A stretch of 64,000 nucleotides of DNA from Phallusia fumigata (lineage: Eukaryota; Chordata; Ascidiacea; Phlebobranchia; Ascidiidae). Position numbers and translations under genes: made by a program. Shown here piece by piece: positions 12,709-30,146 of the stretch. Under the pieces are notes generated by a model. That model was not told the DNA's origin, searched no databases, and saw only the letters and a program-made list of their open reading frames with translations. The stretch lies in assembly GCA_008931825.1 (NCBI GenBank), contig QXVZ01006028.1:26346-90345 (forward strand). Reading direction: 5' to 3'. Each line of letters opens with the position of its first letter. The stretch's first letter is position 1.

Positions 12709-15700
12709 ATGTTTAGAGTTATATATTCACTGAAGACTGTTGTTTTTTGCTTCGTAACAATTTTAGCATTCTCATATGCAATCGCTCCAAATGGCGGAAG
12801 GTAAGTAAAAATTTTACTGAAAAATCATTAAGTAAATTAGTATTTTAAACAACTGATGTTGATAAAGATAAATTACATATACAATGGCCATTGTGGAGGA
12901 TTTTGTTGTTTACAAACACCTTTTTAACAAATTTGCAAGAGAATATCAAGAGGCCAACGAAATTACTGACAGATTTTAATTCCTTCTACGATCAAAAACA
13001 CAGACTCATTCTACGATCAAAAATTCATTCTGGGATTAATTGAAGTAAATTGGAACCAACGTGTTGTATTGATTAAAAATCAGCTCCAAAACTTCCCCAT
13101 GGTTCACATGCTACAATCGTATGTTATATCAAGAAAAACTGGGTCTGTTAGACTCATTACTCTGAAACTTTTTGACTTTACTCGGTCGAAAAAACAAAAC
13201 TGAGAATAAATTTGAAACACTTCGACCATAAAATGTTTCATTGTTTTTTGTTTAAACCAACTCCTCTATAATTTATGTGGATCAGTCTACAAGATTATTG
13301 ACTTCTGCCAATCAATATGCTATGTCCCTTTCACAACTTTTGTGCTCAATATCTGCACAACGTTCATAAAACTGTACGGTACTGTAAGCAAGTCACAATA
13401 TTAAACAGCAACAAAACTTTATTCTGTCCCAAACAAAACTATCCAATAGCTTTTGGACGTTTATCTAAGCACCAAAAGACCAGTAAAGTAACCTTGCTAC
13501 ACACCTTCTTACAGGCACTGCTGCACAGTTACAAAACCCGAGCGCTTTCGGTCAACGCAAAACCTAACAGATGTTTTATGTCATTTGCGCTTCGAGCCAC
13601 CTGTGAACTACGTTTGTGTACTGCTGCCGGCCAATAACGCTTTTGCGCCTGCCAAACGCCGATTACATTGTAAAATCGTTCAGGCAACAAAGTTTCATCA
13701 ATATTACTATGGATCTAGCGTTTGGGAAAGAAATCTTTAGACATAAACAAGCGAAGAATATTAGAGTTTTGTATGGTTTTGGCACCTTGTCCATAAAGGC
13801 TTAGTGATAGCACAGTGGTTCCCAACACTTTTTAACCCATTCCCCCTTTAGTTTATTTTGGAACTTTTCTTCTTTTCATACTAAACAAAAAGTGATAAAA
13901 AGTAATGTTATATAATTTGAAACAACCGGTCTATCTAAAAAGAAATGTTACGCTTGTTATAAATAAGTTCACAATAAAATGGAAATTCCTTCCTGGTTGG
14001 GAACCACTTAAGTCTCTAGCATTTCATAACAAAACACGGTTTTAACATTCAGAACTGACACCAACATACGGAACCGCGCCAGTTTAAAGCGAAAACAGAA
14101 GAGTGAAGAAAGAACTTGCACAAGGAAAGTCTGTCCGGAAGATATCACCGAGACTATGGACACGTTTCTACTAAACTATGACAACAGAATCAGACCAGGA
14201 TTCAATGGTAAATTTTTTCGCCATTTTATTTTGTAACATCCTTTAAAAATGTACGTAAAACTTAAATCCAGACCTGTAGCGATCGAACACTTTTGGCACC
14301 ATACAGTGTTTGACCATAAACTAAACAGCCACTACATTTTTGGGCGATTTTAGTGGTTAATTTTGATAGGATTGGAAACTATTTTTGTGTCGAGACCCTG
14401 ACGTATCATTGACAAATATAGGAAATTCGTTTAGCTGAATTACGAAACTCGCTTTGTACGTGGCGGACAATTTAACAAAAAGGAATTGATTTGTCCAAAC
14501 CTGAAAAAAACACCTAAATTTGCCGCTTTAAATTTAGAAATTACTATTACTAATCCCAAACAGAATAACATAAAATTGAAACAGAATAAAAGTAAATCTA
14601 ATATGGAACACTTTACAGAATCTCTGTGTAAACAATAACCATGTCGACGTCGTCCACCCAAACTCACATGATGCTTCATAGCAGGGGTGTACAACTATTT
14701 ATCGTGGCTGGCCACGTCATACAACTGTTATAATGCTGAGGTGTCCTGACATTCTATAGCAGAGTTACACAACCGTTTTGCTATTGCCGACAGCTTAACC
14801 GACTTTATTATCCTAAGCCGCCATTAAGTCCAAGTTATTTTGTAATAATTTCATGTTAAGAAAGATTGGGTTTTATCGAGTAATTTCCCATTGATTCGTG
14901 CCTACAAGCGGAATAACATGTCAATTTCTTAATGACTTCCTCTTCTAACATGCTTTTTATCCAGCCAAAAGGTTTTCACCACGGCACGGCGGGCCATTAC
15001 ATATACTTTAATATATATTTGCGCGGCCTCATAAAATTATAACCGTGTAACAAGCGACTGCACGACAGCAGGTTGTGCACCCAAAAAATTTAATAAACGG
15101 TCATCCCAATAGGAAAGAATTCGCAATCAAATTACTCAATAAATTTAAAAATACCCGCAAAGACGTTACAAACAACATTTCTACGACCTTCCAGACTAAA
15201 CCAATACAAAGCAGGACACATAAATGGGTACCGAGGGCCTCTGGTTTATGTCTTAAGTACTTACAATAAAAGTAGACAAGCAATCACAAAACCATATCAC
15301 TCTTTTACAATTTTTTAAAGTTTCATGATTTGTAATTACAACTCGCTCGGACATCCTAACCTCATTTTGTGGTTGAATGAGTTTATTGATTGCAATTACT
15401 CAGGTTTGACAAGAAGGCAGCAAACGCTCTCACGCTGCCCTTTACTTTGATTGTGACTGTCAGTATGTTTTTATCAGGATCAAATGATTTGGGATTAATC
15501 TATGCATTTTTGATTTCATTTAACCCTAACAAATATTTTTTGTTAATTCTGGTGTCATTTACATGTATTCGACGTCATCAACGATGTCATCCATCAATAT
15601 TGAAAATTTTAGAGGTTTTGTTACTGTATTGGACCTTTTTTTTATTTATTTGGTTGCTAACTTTCAACAATTTTACGTGTTCCACAGACGGTCCGACTAA

Positions 15701-18700
15701 AGTTTACAGCTACTTTTACGTAACCGGTTTCGGGCCAGCGTCAGAGCAAGATATGGAATACACCATGGACATGTTTTTTCGGCAAAAGTGAGCAAACGAT
15801 TTTGATTTGTCCTCATGAAATGCTCGTTTTAAATCCAATTTTTGCGTTTTGTACAAACTGTTATGATTACAATAATAGTTATAATTAGAAAACCCAGTAG
15901 GATTTATAACTATCGACATTACGTATTTATATACATATGAACATGTTCTACCATGTGTTTGTATTAAAACGCACACCCATTAAAACTTCTAATTTTAAAC
16001 ACAGAAAATAAAACAGTTTTGGAAATACTTGTTTCCTTTTTTAGCCGAAAGCAGGATGTAAATTAATTAGGCATCGACGTCAGACGACAAATCGTCAATA
16101 TTACATCGTATAGTCTGTTTTGACAAGCGGCCGCAAGCCAAATTCAGGGTATTCGTACGTTTTCTGTTTCCACCGATCTTCTGCATAATTCATGTCGGGT
16201 CCAAATTCGCTCCACGGCGAAAATACAAGAAGCAGACTGATTATGTTGTATTCGTTTTGGTCCCAGTCACGCGACAGTTTAATTTTGTACCGTAGCGGTA
16301 TGCAATAATCTAGATCCACTGCAAAATGCTTGCAGTGAACATTTGTAGTTCCTACTTTGGGACAAAACTCAATTGGAAAAAGATACGCTGCAATGATGTT
16401 CATTTTTTGGGCGAAGACATTTTTCCAATGCTTATATTTTTAAGTCGTTTGTTAAATTGTTTTCATGTGTTTTGCCACGACAGTATATAAATATTTAGGG
16501 CAAAATGACACGCGATTTTAATTTGTTCAAACACATAACGTTATAAAAACTAATAGTTTAACATCAGCAGTCATCATGCAATGTGATGACCATACATAGT
16601 TCAATGCAGGCCTAAGTTTCAATCCCAAGTGTTCGTGTTGTAACAGTCCCCAAAAAGGCAGACCACCTTTTAGTGACCAAATACAGCCTAAAATCAAAAC
16701 AGCAACTCTTACCTTGTAAAATTTTCCGCAAGGTGGCGGGATGATCGTCTCGCTTTCAAGGACATGAACAAGAATATCACAGAGCTGAAGTTAAACAACA
16801 AGATGGTGCAAATGTTGTGGACACCGGACAGTTTCTTTCGCAACGGCAAGAAGTCAATCGCACACAACATAACCGTCCCAAATCGACTGCTTCGAATTGA
16901 TCCCGAAGGAAATATTCTTTACACAATGAGGTTAGGCTACGATGGAGTTTGGTATAACAGTGTTTACAACTATTTCCTATTTTATTTATGGTTTAAGTTT
17001 ACATTGTTATAACCGCGGGTGGAAGGTTCGAATTTCGATCAAAATTTATGTTACAGGTTGACAATTAAAGCAAAATGCCCAATGATTTTAATTGATTTTC
17101 CAATGGACGTTCACACTTGTCATCTAGTGTACGGAAGCTACGGTTACACTAAGGTGGGTAAGAAAATAAAATTTCGATCAAAAATGTAGCCACTGTACTT
17201 GTAATTTCACTTAAACAATATATACAGTAATTGGTATTGAATATAAGCAGTTACGATTTACTTGGAATTATATACTTACATGAGTACGTAGGGCAGTCCA
17301 TCTAATGCATCTTACATATAGCAACAAAACAACATACACTACAAAGTTAACCTATACATCAATCATGCCTAGTAAAACTGCAACCAGTAAAATAACTGAA
17401 AAAGCTGTCCACCTTAATAACTGGTCACAGCGAAGCAACATTTTAAGTTATCACACGCATTGTTACGTCATACCGAATAGAAGTCGATTGTTGGGCGTGA
17501 TTTTCTAATGGCGGGAAAACAGCCATAGCGAAAAATTTGCAACAAGCAACCAGGTCTTGTGTACAAAAAGTAAAATGAAAAGCCTCGACAGTGTAGATTA
17601 GAAGATTGTAGAGCATATATTCTTCTACAGGATCAAGTCCAGTTTATTTGGTTCGAGGACAACGACACACAGCCAGTTGACGTTCCACAATCTTCATCAA
17701 GACTCAATCAGTTTGAACTCATCAACTATACGTGGAAATCTGACGTCATTTTCACAGTATCAGGTATACGTCTTTAAGTTTACATGATAGGCGTAAGAGG
17801 GTTCTTTAAAATCTTAGGGTATGTTTCAACCTGTAAGCTTGCCTGATGAGCAAATGTTAACTTAAAACGTTTGTAAAAAAAACCAAGGGGAAGCTAACAT
17901 AAACTTTTTCTGGTTGTCACTTCAAACGAATTATACTGTAATTCCATTTTTAAACAACTTGTTTGCAAATTTGGAATGTAAAATAATGAAAGAACTGTTA
18001 GTTTCCATAAAAACCGATTGTTTTTGTCATAGGCGAGTACTCCGTTTTGGAAACCAAGTTTCACTTAAAACGCCAGATGGGATATTACGTCATTCAAACT
18101 TACGTACCGTGTGTTTTAATCGTCATTCTGTCACAGGTAAGCACAAAGTGAGGTTAAGATTTTATTTAATGTTTTTATTTATACTATAGACATGGGACAG
18201 AAACGTAGAATATCATAAAAATGGATGAAATTTATCAAGGGGTATTTTTGCATTTAGATTTCATTTTGGATCAATAAAGAAGCTGTTCCTGCAAGAACTG
18301 TTTCTGGTAAGTTTGACTTTAACATACCATTGTCTTTTTGATTTAATTTTTTTTGCTTAAATATCAAGTTTGAACGAAATTGTACCTCATACCATGTGGT
18401 TCAATTATCATTATCTTTGGGAAGTTTAGCAATTTAACATTTTCTTAAATCTTATTTTGTAAGAGCAACCAATAACAAAGATATTTGATTTCACTATGCA
18501 GGGATTATGACTGTGCTTAACTTGACAACACTCAGTATCAGCACGAGGCAATCTCTTCCCAAAGTCGCATACGCTACTGCTCTAGATTGGTACATGGCGG
18601 TCTGTTTCGCGTTCTGCTTCGCTGCACTTATCGAATTTGCCTCGGGTGTGTGATTTCTATTGTGGATTAGGTTTTAATTGTTGTCAATGCCGCTGATTTA

Positions 18701-21055
18701 CTTCAAACTATGTCATCACATTAAATCGTTTTTTTTCTTTGTACCTACGCTACAAATCAATGCCCTGAAAAAGCTGGATATTGTTAAACAAACACTGTTG
18801 TTACTGAGGGAAGTAGAACTAGTCATTGTAACACGCTGTTGCTAATGCCAAAGAAAGAAGTATCCAGGTGGCACAAATTTGGGAAGGACATTTTGTGGTG
18901 ACCCAAAATATAAATATTTAATTTTGGTAAAATAAATGGTTGCAACAGTTTGTTTTCTTATTTTTACCACCTTCAAACCTGGAATATTCCCATCTCAGAG
19001 TTACAAAGTATTATCGGACGTTTTTAAAGGTCGGTTAATTAAAATACACTTATAAGTTAAACACAACAAACTTTGCCCTATTACTGAAAAAACACTTAGC
19101 TTAAAATAAGATTATTACATTACCTGTTTACTGGCAGTGCATTACTTCCATCTGCAAGTGGAGAAATCAAGTCGTAAGGAAAACAACTCGGAGGCAAATA
19201 TGTTTCACTCCTGTGCGGCGTTTCGGAAAAGGTGCATACGATTAACCAAGTGGTTCCCAACCTTTTTTTGATGCATTACCCGAGATAACTTTGGAACTTT
19301 TCATTCCTCTCCTATCAGACAAGAAGTGATGTATCAGACAACAGGTTAAAACCACTGGTCCACCAAAAAGGAGAAATATTCTTTTCCTTAACTTCTAAAA
19401 ATCTCCCTGTGGAGGATTTCTCCCCGATTGAAAATCACTGGCTTAACTGATAACTGTACCAAATTTTGTGTAAAGTCGGCAAACTATTCAGTAAAGAGAC
19501 ACACTCCAGTGTCCCATCAACGCCAACTAGCGGTTACGTAAATCATTTTATGCAACAAACAACGTGATGTCGAAATCGTAACATTCAATTTTGCTTGTTC
19601 AGGCTGATTGAGATACGGCGCGGCGAAGGTCGTATGAAGGTCAACCTGCGTGATTTATTCAAAATGGCTTCGGGAATGCAGTTGGATAGAAAGAAAGATT
19701 TCGAATATTACCTGCGACGAATGGCGGGCTTTATATTACCGCGTAAGTTTATCAGACGTTGTTATGTTTTGTCGTGGGCCATCAGAACATAAGTTTATAT
19801 GGCGGACCAGTGTATAATGACCCAAAATTTAACTATCAAGATAGCCAACGTTATGATAAATTTAATGGTAAATAGCCATTTGGTATACGCCTTGTAACCG
19901 GGACCTATGTACAAGCTTTTGTGGCGTTTAATCTTTACAACATAAAAAGTCATGGTTATCAGCAACGACGACAGTACGGTACTAAACGCTGCAAAAATCA
20001 TGCAAATGTACGGTACGCCCTTTGCTACAAGGTATCCAGCACGCATAACTCATTACGTACAGTTTCGTGCTGCCATTCTTGGTAATCAAACTCTAAAATT
20101 CGGAGTTACAATTCGCGTGCCTGAAGTTGGACGACGTTGTGAAAAACGTTCAAGTATTTATGCATCATCAGCGCAGCGATTATACAGTGATATCTGTTAT
20201 GAGTTGTTTCATCTTTTGACCTCTAGTAAACTTCTTTGGTGCTGTACCTTAAAAGGTTCACTGTAAAATTGTTGGGTGTTGTACCTTGGCAGGTCACTGG
20301 TTAAGCGAGATGAGCCCGAGGAAGATGGACGTGAACGCGTCGGATGTGAAACTTGCTCAAAAACTCCTTGACGCAGCAGAAGAACAAATTAATGAAGTTA
20401 CTAGATCGCAGGTATTGCTATTAGTATTCTAAAGGTCTTTCGGGTAGTAAATTTACTTGGGAGATCCGCTATAAGTTTGTTAGGGCCGGATGAACAATTG
20501 GTTTTCGGTTAGTACTGTTCTGTAAACTGTGATGATGGTTTAAGATACCCTCTTAAACAGGCAATTCCATCTTAAACAGGTATCTTTCAGAAATATTTAT
20601 GGTTCCTCTTCCACGAAGGGGAAACATATTATTTTTTCTAAAGCGAGTTTGCTCCCACTTTTTGGTAAAGAAAGAGTTGTTCAAGTTTCTTCAAATTTCA
20701 CACATGATAGATGGGGGTTTAAAGTTGTGCACTGACAACTTCTTACCCCAGTTTCACCCATCGATTCACCCAACCCCAAAACAGCAATATATTAATAGTT
20801 TATTGGCGTTGTTAACAAAAGGTCCTGTACGCCAATCTGCCTCTGCCGTTAAATGTAACACGTACTAAAATACCAAATCACTAACTGACAAACACTGCTA
20901 CCATCTGCGTATTTTTCGCACAGGGCGGAGTGAACCGAATCGACCGGGTTTCGCGCGTCGCTTTCCCGCTGGCGTTCTTCTTCTTCAACGGCATCTACTG
21001 GTTTGTCTACCTGTCGCATCAAGCCCACGAGGTGGCGCACAGGCTCAACCCGTAA
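12709..21055 (+). CDS. GABRA: GABA-A receptor alpha-type subunit, complete, 12 exons
   Basis: Plasma-membrane GABA-gated chloride channel subunit supplying the complementary face of the GABA site. Exons: 12709-12800, 14053-14207, 15688-15787, 16733-16930, 17057-17153, 17631-17763, 18033-18136, 18258-18306, 18502-18645, 19138-19231, 19603-19742, 20293-20411 and 20924-21055 (the first holds the signal peptide; counting it there are 13 coding segments). All are in phase, giving 518 aa. Seen in order: signal peptide (1-24), [47 protein letters not shown], Cys-loop [17 protein letters not shown]1 with QTYVPC, the anion-filter motif PAR before TM2 (304-306), [15 protein letters not shown]3, a cytoplasmic loop of about 120 aa, and TM4 near the C-terminus ending HRLNP. 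Two residues are unusual: Arg152 and Met312 (see findings). It lies head-to-head with the beta-type gene. Confidence 0.95.
13813..14009. mobile_element. hAT-like non-autonomous element (CAGTGGTTCCCAAC family), intron 1 of GABRA
   Basis: It begins CAGTGGTTCCCAAC and ends GGTTGGGAACCACTT, forming terminal inverted repeats. The interior has TTTTGGAACTTTTC and AAAAAGTGATAAAAAGTAATG, shared with copies at 19248, 21329 and 52027. I could not find a matching target duplication. Its right end lies just upstream of GABRA exon 2. Confidence 0.7.
16101..16403 (-). CDS. Unrecognised 100-codon ORF nested antisense in GABRA intron 3
   Basis: An open frame on the minus strand starts [14 protein letters not shown] and ends PLVKTDYTM before TAA. 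The frame stays open about 10 codons further upstream ([12 protein letters not shown]). Composition is protein-like: rich in Trp, Tyr, Asp and Glu, with [11 protein letters not shown] and [13 protein letters not shown], and little low complexity. I recognise no family. It could be a single-exon nested gene, an exon of a longer minus-strand gene, a retrocopy, or a chance ORF. Confidence 0.25.
   Translation of the reverse strand: MNIIAAYLFPIEFCPKVGTTNVHCKHFAVDLDYCIPLRYKIKLSRDWDQNEYNIISLLLVFSPWSEFGPDMNYAEDRWKQKTYEYPEFGLRPLVKTDYTM
19248..19440. mobile_element. hAT-like element (CAGTGGTTCCCAAC family), GABRA intron
   Basis: It starts AAGTGGTTCCCAACC and ends GATTGAAAATCACTG. Flanks GATTAACC (left) and GCTTAACT (right) agree at 6 of 8 positions, consistent with the 8-bp target duplication of hAT elements. 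Internal TTTGGAACTTTTCATTCCTC is shared with other copies. Confidence 0.75.
20598..20785. repeat. Single dispersed copy of the right-edge tandem-repeat unit
   Basis: It contains GTTCCTCTTCCACGAAGGGG, GCGAGTTTGCTCCCACTTTT, TCACACATGATAGATGGG and TTACCCCAGTTTCACCCATC in the same order as the ~305-bp tandem repeat at 63262-64000. It lies in the last GABRA intron. Confidence 0.8.
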
Positions 21056-22307
21056 GAGCTGGTACGCAGGACACTATATGGACTCAACTGCATGCGCTGG
21101 CATTAAGTTTTTCACATAGGATTGTGTCTGTAGCAAAAATCGATCAACATATTTGTTTTTCACGCTGCGTAAAAACGGGCATTTGCGAAGCGCAGTGGTT
21201 GCCAATATTTTTTTGTGCATTTTCCTTCTGCTTATTTTGGAACTTTTCATTAACATCGATGAAGCGAACATCGATCTAAGGTTTTTTACTGTACGGTACG
21301 CAAGTAAGGGCAGTTACTGAGCTAAGCGCTTTCGTTCCCAACTGTTTTTGATTCATATCCACGCTTGCTTGTTTTGGAACGTTAATTTCTTCCCTAATAG
21401 ACAAGTAAGTAATATGCATAAAAAAGGTTGGACACCACTGGTTTACCTAAAAGAACTACACTTATCATGAATAAACTATAAAGTGGAAATTTCGAGCCTT
21501 AACTCATAAAATTCCTCCCCCCGTTGGAAACCAATCGCTTAGCGCAACGAAATCTCGTTTCGCGAAGAATTAAGCAACCGGACTTGAAATTTAAAAAAAG
21601 CAGATTGTGGCTCTTCAATGTAATACGGTAGCAGAGCACTGCAAGCCACCGTATTCTTGTGCATAAACTTGCAATCCATATTGGCTAGTTGAGTAAACGT
21701 CGGCCTCGTTTCTTGCCTGATATAATTTCTAAAAAAATGGGCTTATTTATTTCAACCACTTTTTCTGTGAATTTATTTCTTCCTATTTGGTAATTTTTGT
21801 GATCAATATCTTGAACAAACTTGTATTTGCGTCATAGCGAAGCAGACATTTTTGCGAACAACATTTTCTCTCTTTGAACATGAAAATAATATCAAACACA
21901 AAAACCTGCGCATGTATCATAATTACGTGGAATTTAAGCAACCTGAAGCGGATATTGTCTTAGATCGATTGCTTCATCCCAGCAGCGGAACGGCAAACTT
22001 ACGAACAGGCGACAATGGCACTTTTTGTTGGGTCAAGAAAAATTTTGAAAAGGGGTTTTTCCAACTCTGCTGACATAAGAATCGGTTTAGTAGCACTTTG
22101 TGAACTAGATAAACGTTGTTTGAAACTTTTGTGGCTTCCAAATAGAACTTAAAAGTAAGTTTAAATGTTTGCACACTTATAAATATACACACCAGTATAT
22201 AGAGCCCACCATCGCTGAATTGGAAAGGCAAAAACAAACGAGAACGTTTCGGGGGGTTTTGCAACTGACACATGTTAGGGGGGTTCGTGGGGGCAATGAC
22301 GTATACA
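21056..22307. other. Convergent intergenic region between GABRA and SDHA
   Basis: It holds the 3' UTRs of both genes and two hAT-like element copies (about 21188-21250 and 21329-21536). I see no coding exon. TTTATT hexamers near 21744 and 21771 would be AATAAA signals for SDHA on the minus strand, but none can be fixed as the one used. Confidence 0.5.
21329..21536. mobile_element. hAT-like element with 7/8 target duplication, between GABRA and SDHA
   Basis: Flanking octamers GCTAAGCG (21321-21328) and GCTTAGCG (21537-21544) match at 7 of 8. The ends are degraded (TTCGTTCCCAACTG and GTTGGAAACCAATC). The interior has CCCTAATAGACAAGTAAGTA and AACTCATAAAATTCCTCCCC, as in the copy at 52027. A second, partial copy starts CAGTGGTTGCCAATA near 21190. 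Confidence 0.75.
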
Positions 22308-29022
<6,715 letters not shown>

Positions 29023-30146
29023 ACTGCACGCAACATAAATAAATGCCAACTGAAATCGTTCGCAGACAGCCTAAACAAAAAGGTAAAACTAATTTCATGT
29101 AAAACTGCTTGTCGATTGTCGAGAAACTTGTCACTTTTACAAGTTGTTTTACTTTGACAAATAATTACACAAACTTGAACACAACAACACAAACTTGATT
29201 CTCGGTGACATAATGTAAAACTTTTAAGGCAGAATTTGAAAACTGCAACCGAATGACCTTAAGTTTACGACTCACGTTCCACTACTTTGTAATCGTTAGA
29301 CCATGACGATTATACAACGCGATAAACAATAACGCACACCTGCAAGTATATTAAAAAGGTTTGGTTTGGAGCACTTTCTGCTACTTATATGCTGCGTTTT
29401 AAGGAAACTCCTAAAGAATACAACAGATACTGTAATAGAATTTTAATTACTGCAATTTTCGTGAAGATAAATGATATATTTGCCATCAATGCGGAAATAT
29501 TAAAATAAAAACTCTACGGTAGGCGTTCAAATCGTTTAACTTGGTCACGTTCCCGGTTTTTTTAATTAGTCAGCGGCTGCAAATTTAGTTGCGCGTTTTT
29601 ACAAATTAACTTGCAAAAAGCAGTAAGTATCTGTCCAAAACAGTAAACTATTTGAGTGTTCTTTCCTGAATATCCTTGAAGTTGAAACTGGATTTGGAGG
29701 TCAGTGTTTTCATGTTTTATGTCAAAACATGGTCAAAGTTATCACTGAAATCAGAAAAAATGAGGATTTGAACTTATTTGGAGTAAAAAGGTACCATAAC
29801 TGTTGAATGAATAAGACTGTCGCGCGAAAACGTGTTGCTACATTATATTGTTGTGAACGAACGAATGGTTTGTTTATTTTATAAAGCCCCGAGTTTAGAT
29901 ATGCGAACTTATCTAACAAGTCAATCACATCACAATGGATTATAACAACAACACTAATGTTCGGTCATAATATCCCAACAGTAACGGATACAAGTGACAA
30001 GAATGTGGCGGTTTACATCGTCAAAATGCTAATGTAGTCGTTTTAGTAAGAATTGTAGCTCTTTGCTGTTAGAGAAGGTCAGTGGTTTGTTTTTCTAGTT
30101 TAAAGTAGGTGCAGCAATTGTAAGGTTTTGAAGCTATGAAGTGAAA
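29023..30146. promoter_or_regulatory. Divergent intergenic region, SDHA / death-domain-like gene
   Basis: About 1.1 kb separates the two start codons, so both promoters and 5' UTRs must lie here. It is AT-rich with no coding exon, no clear TATA element and no transposon that I can recognise. Confidence 0.45.
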
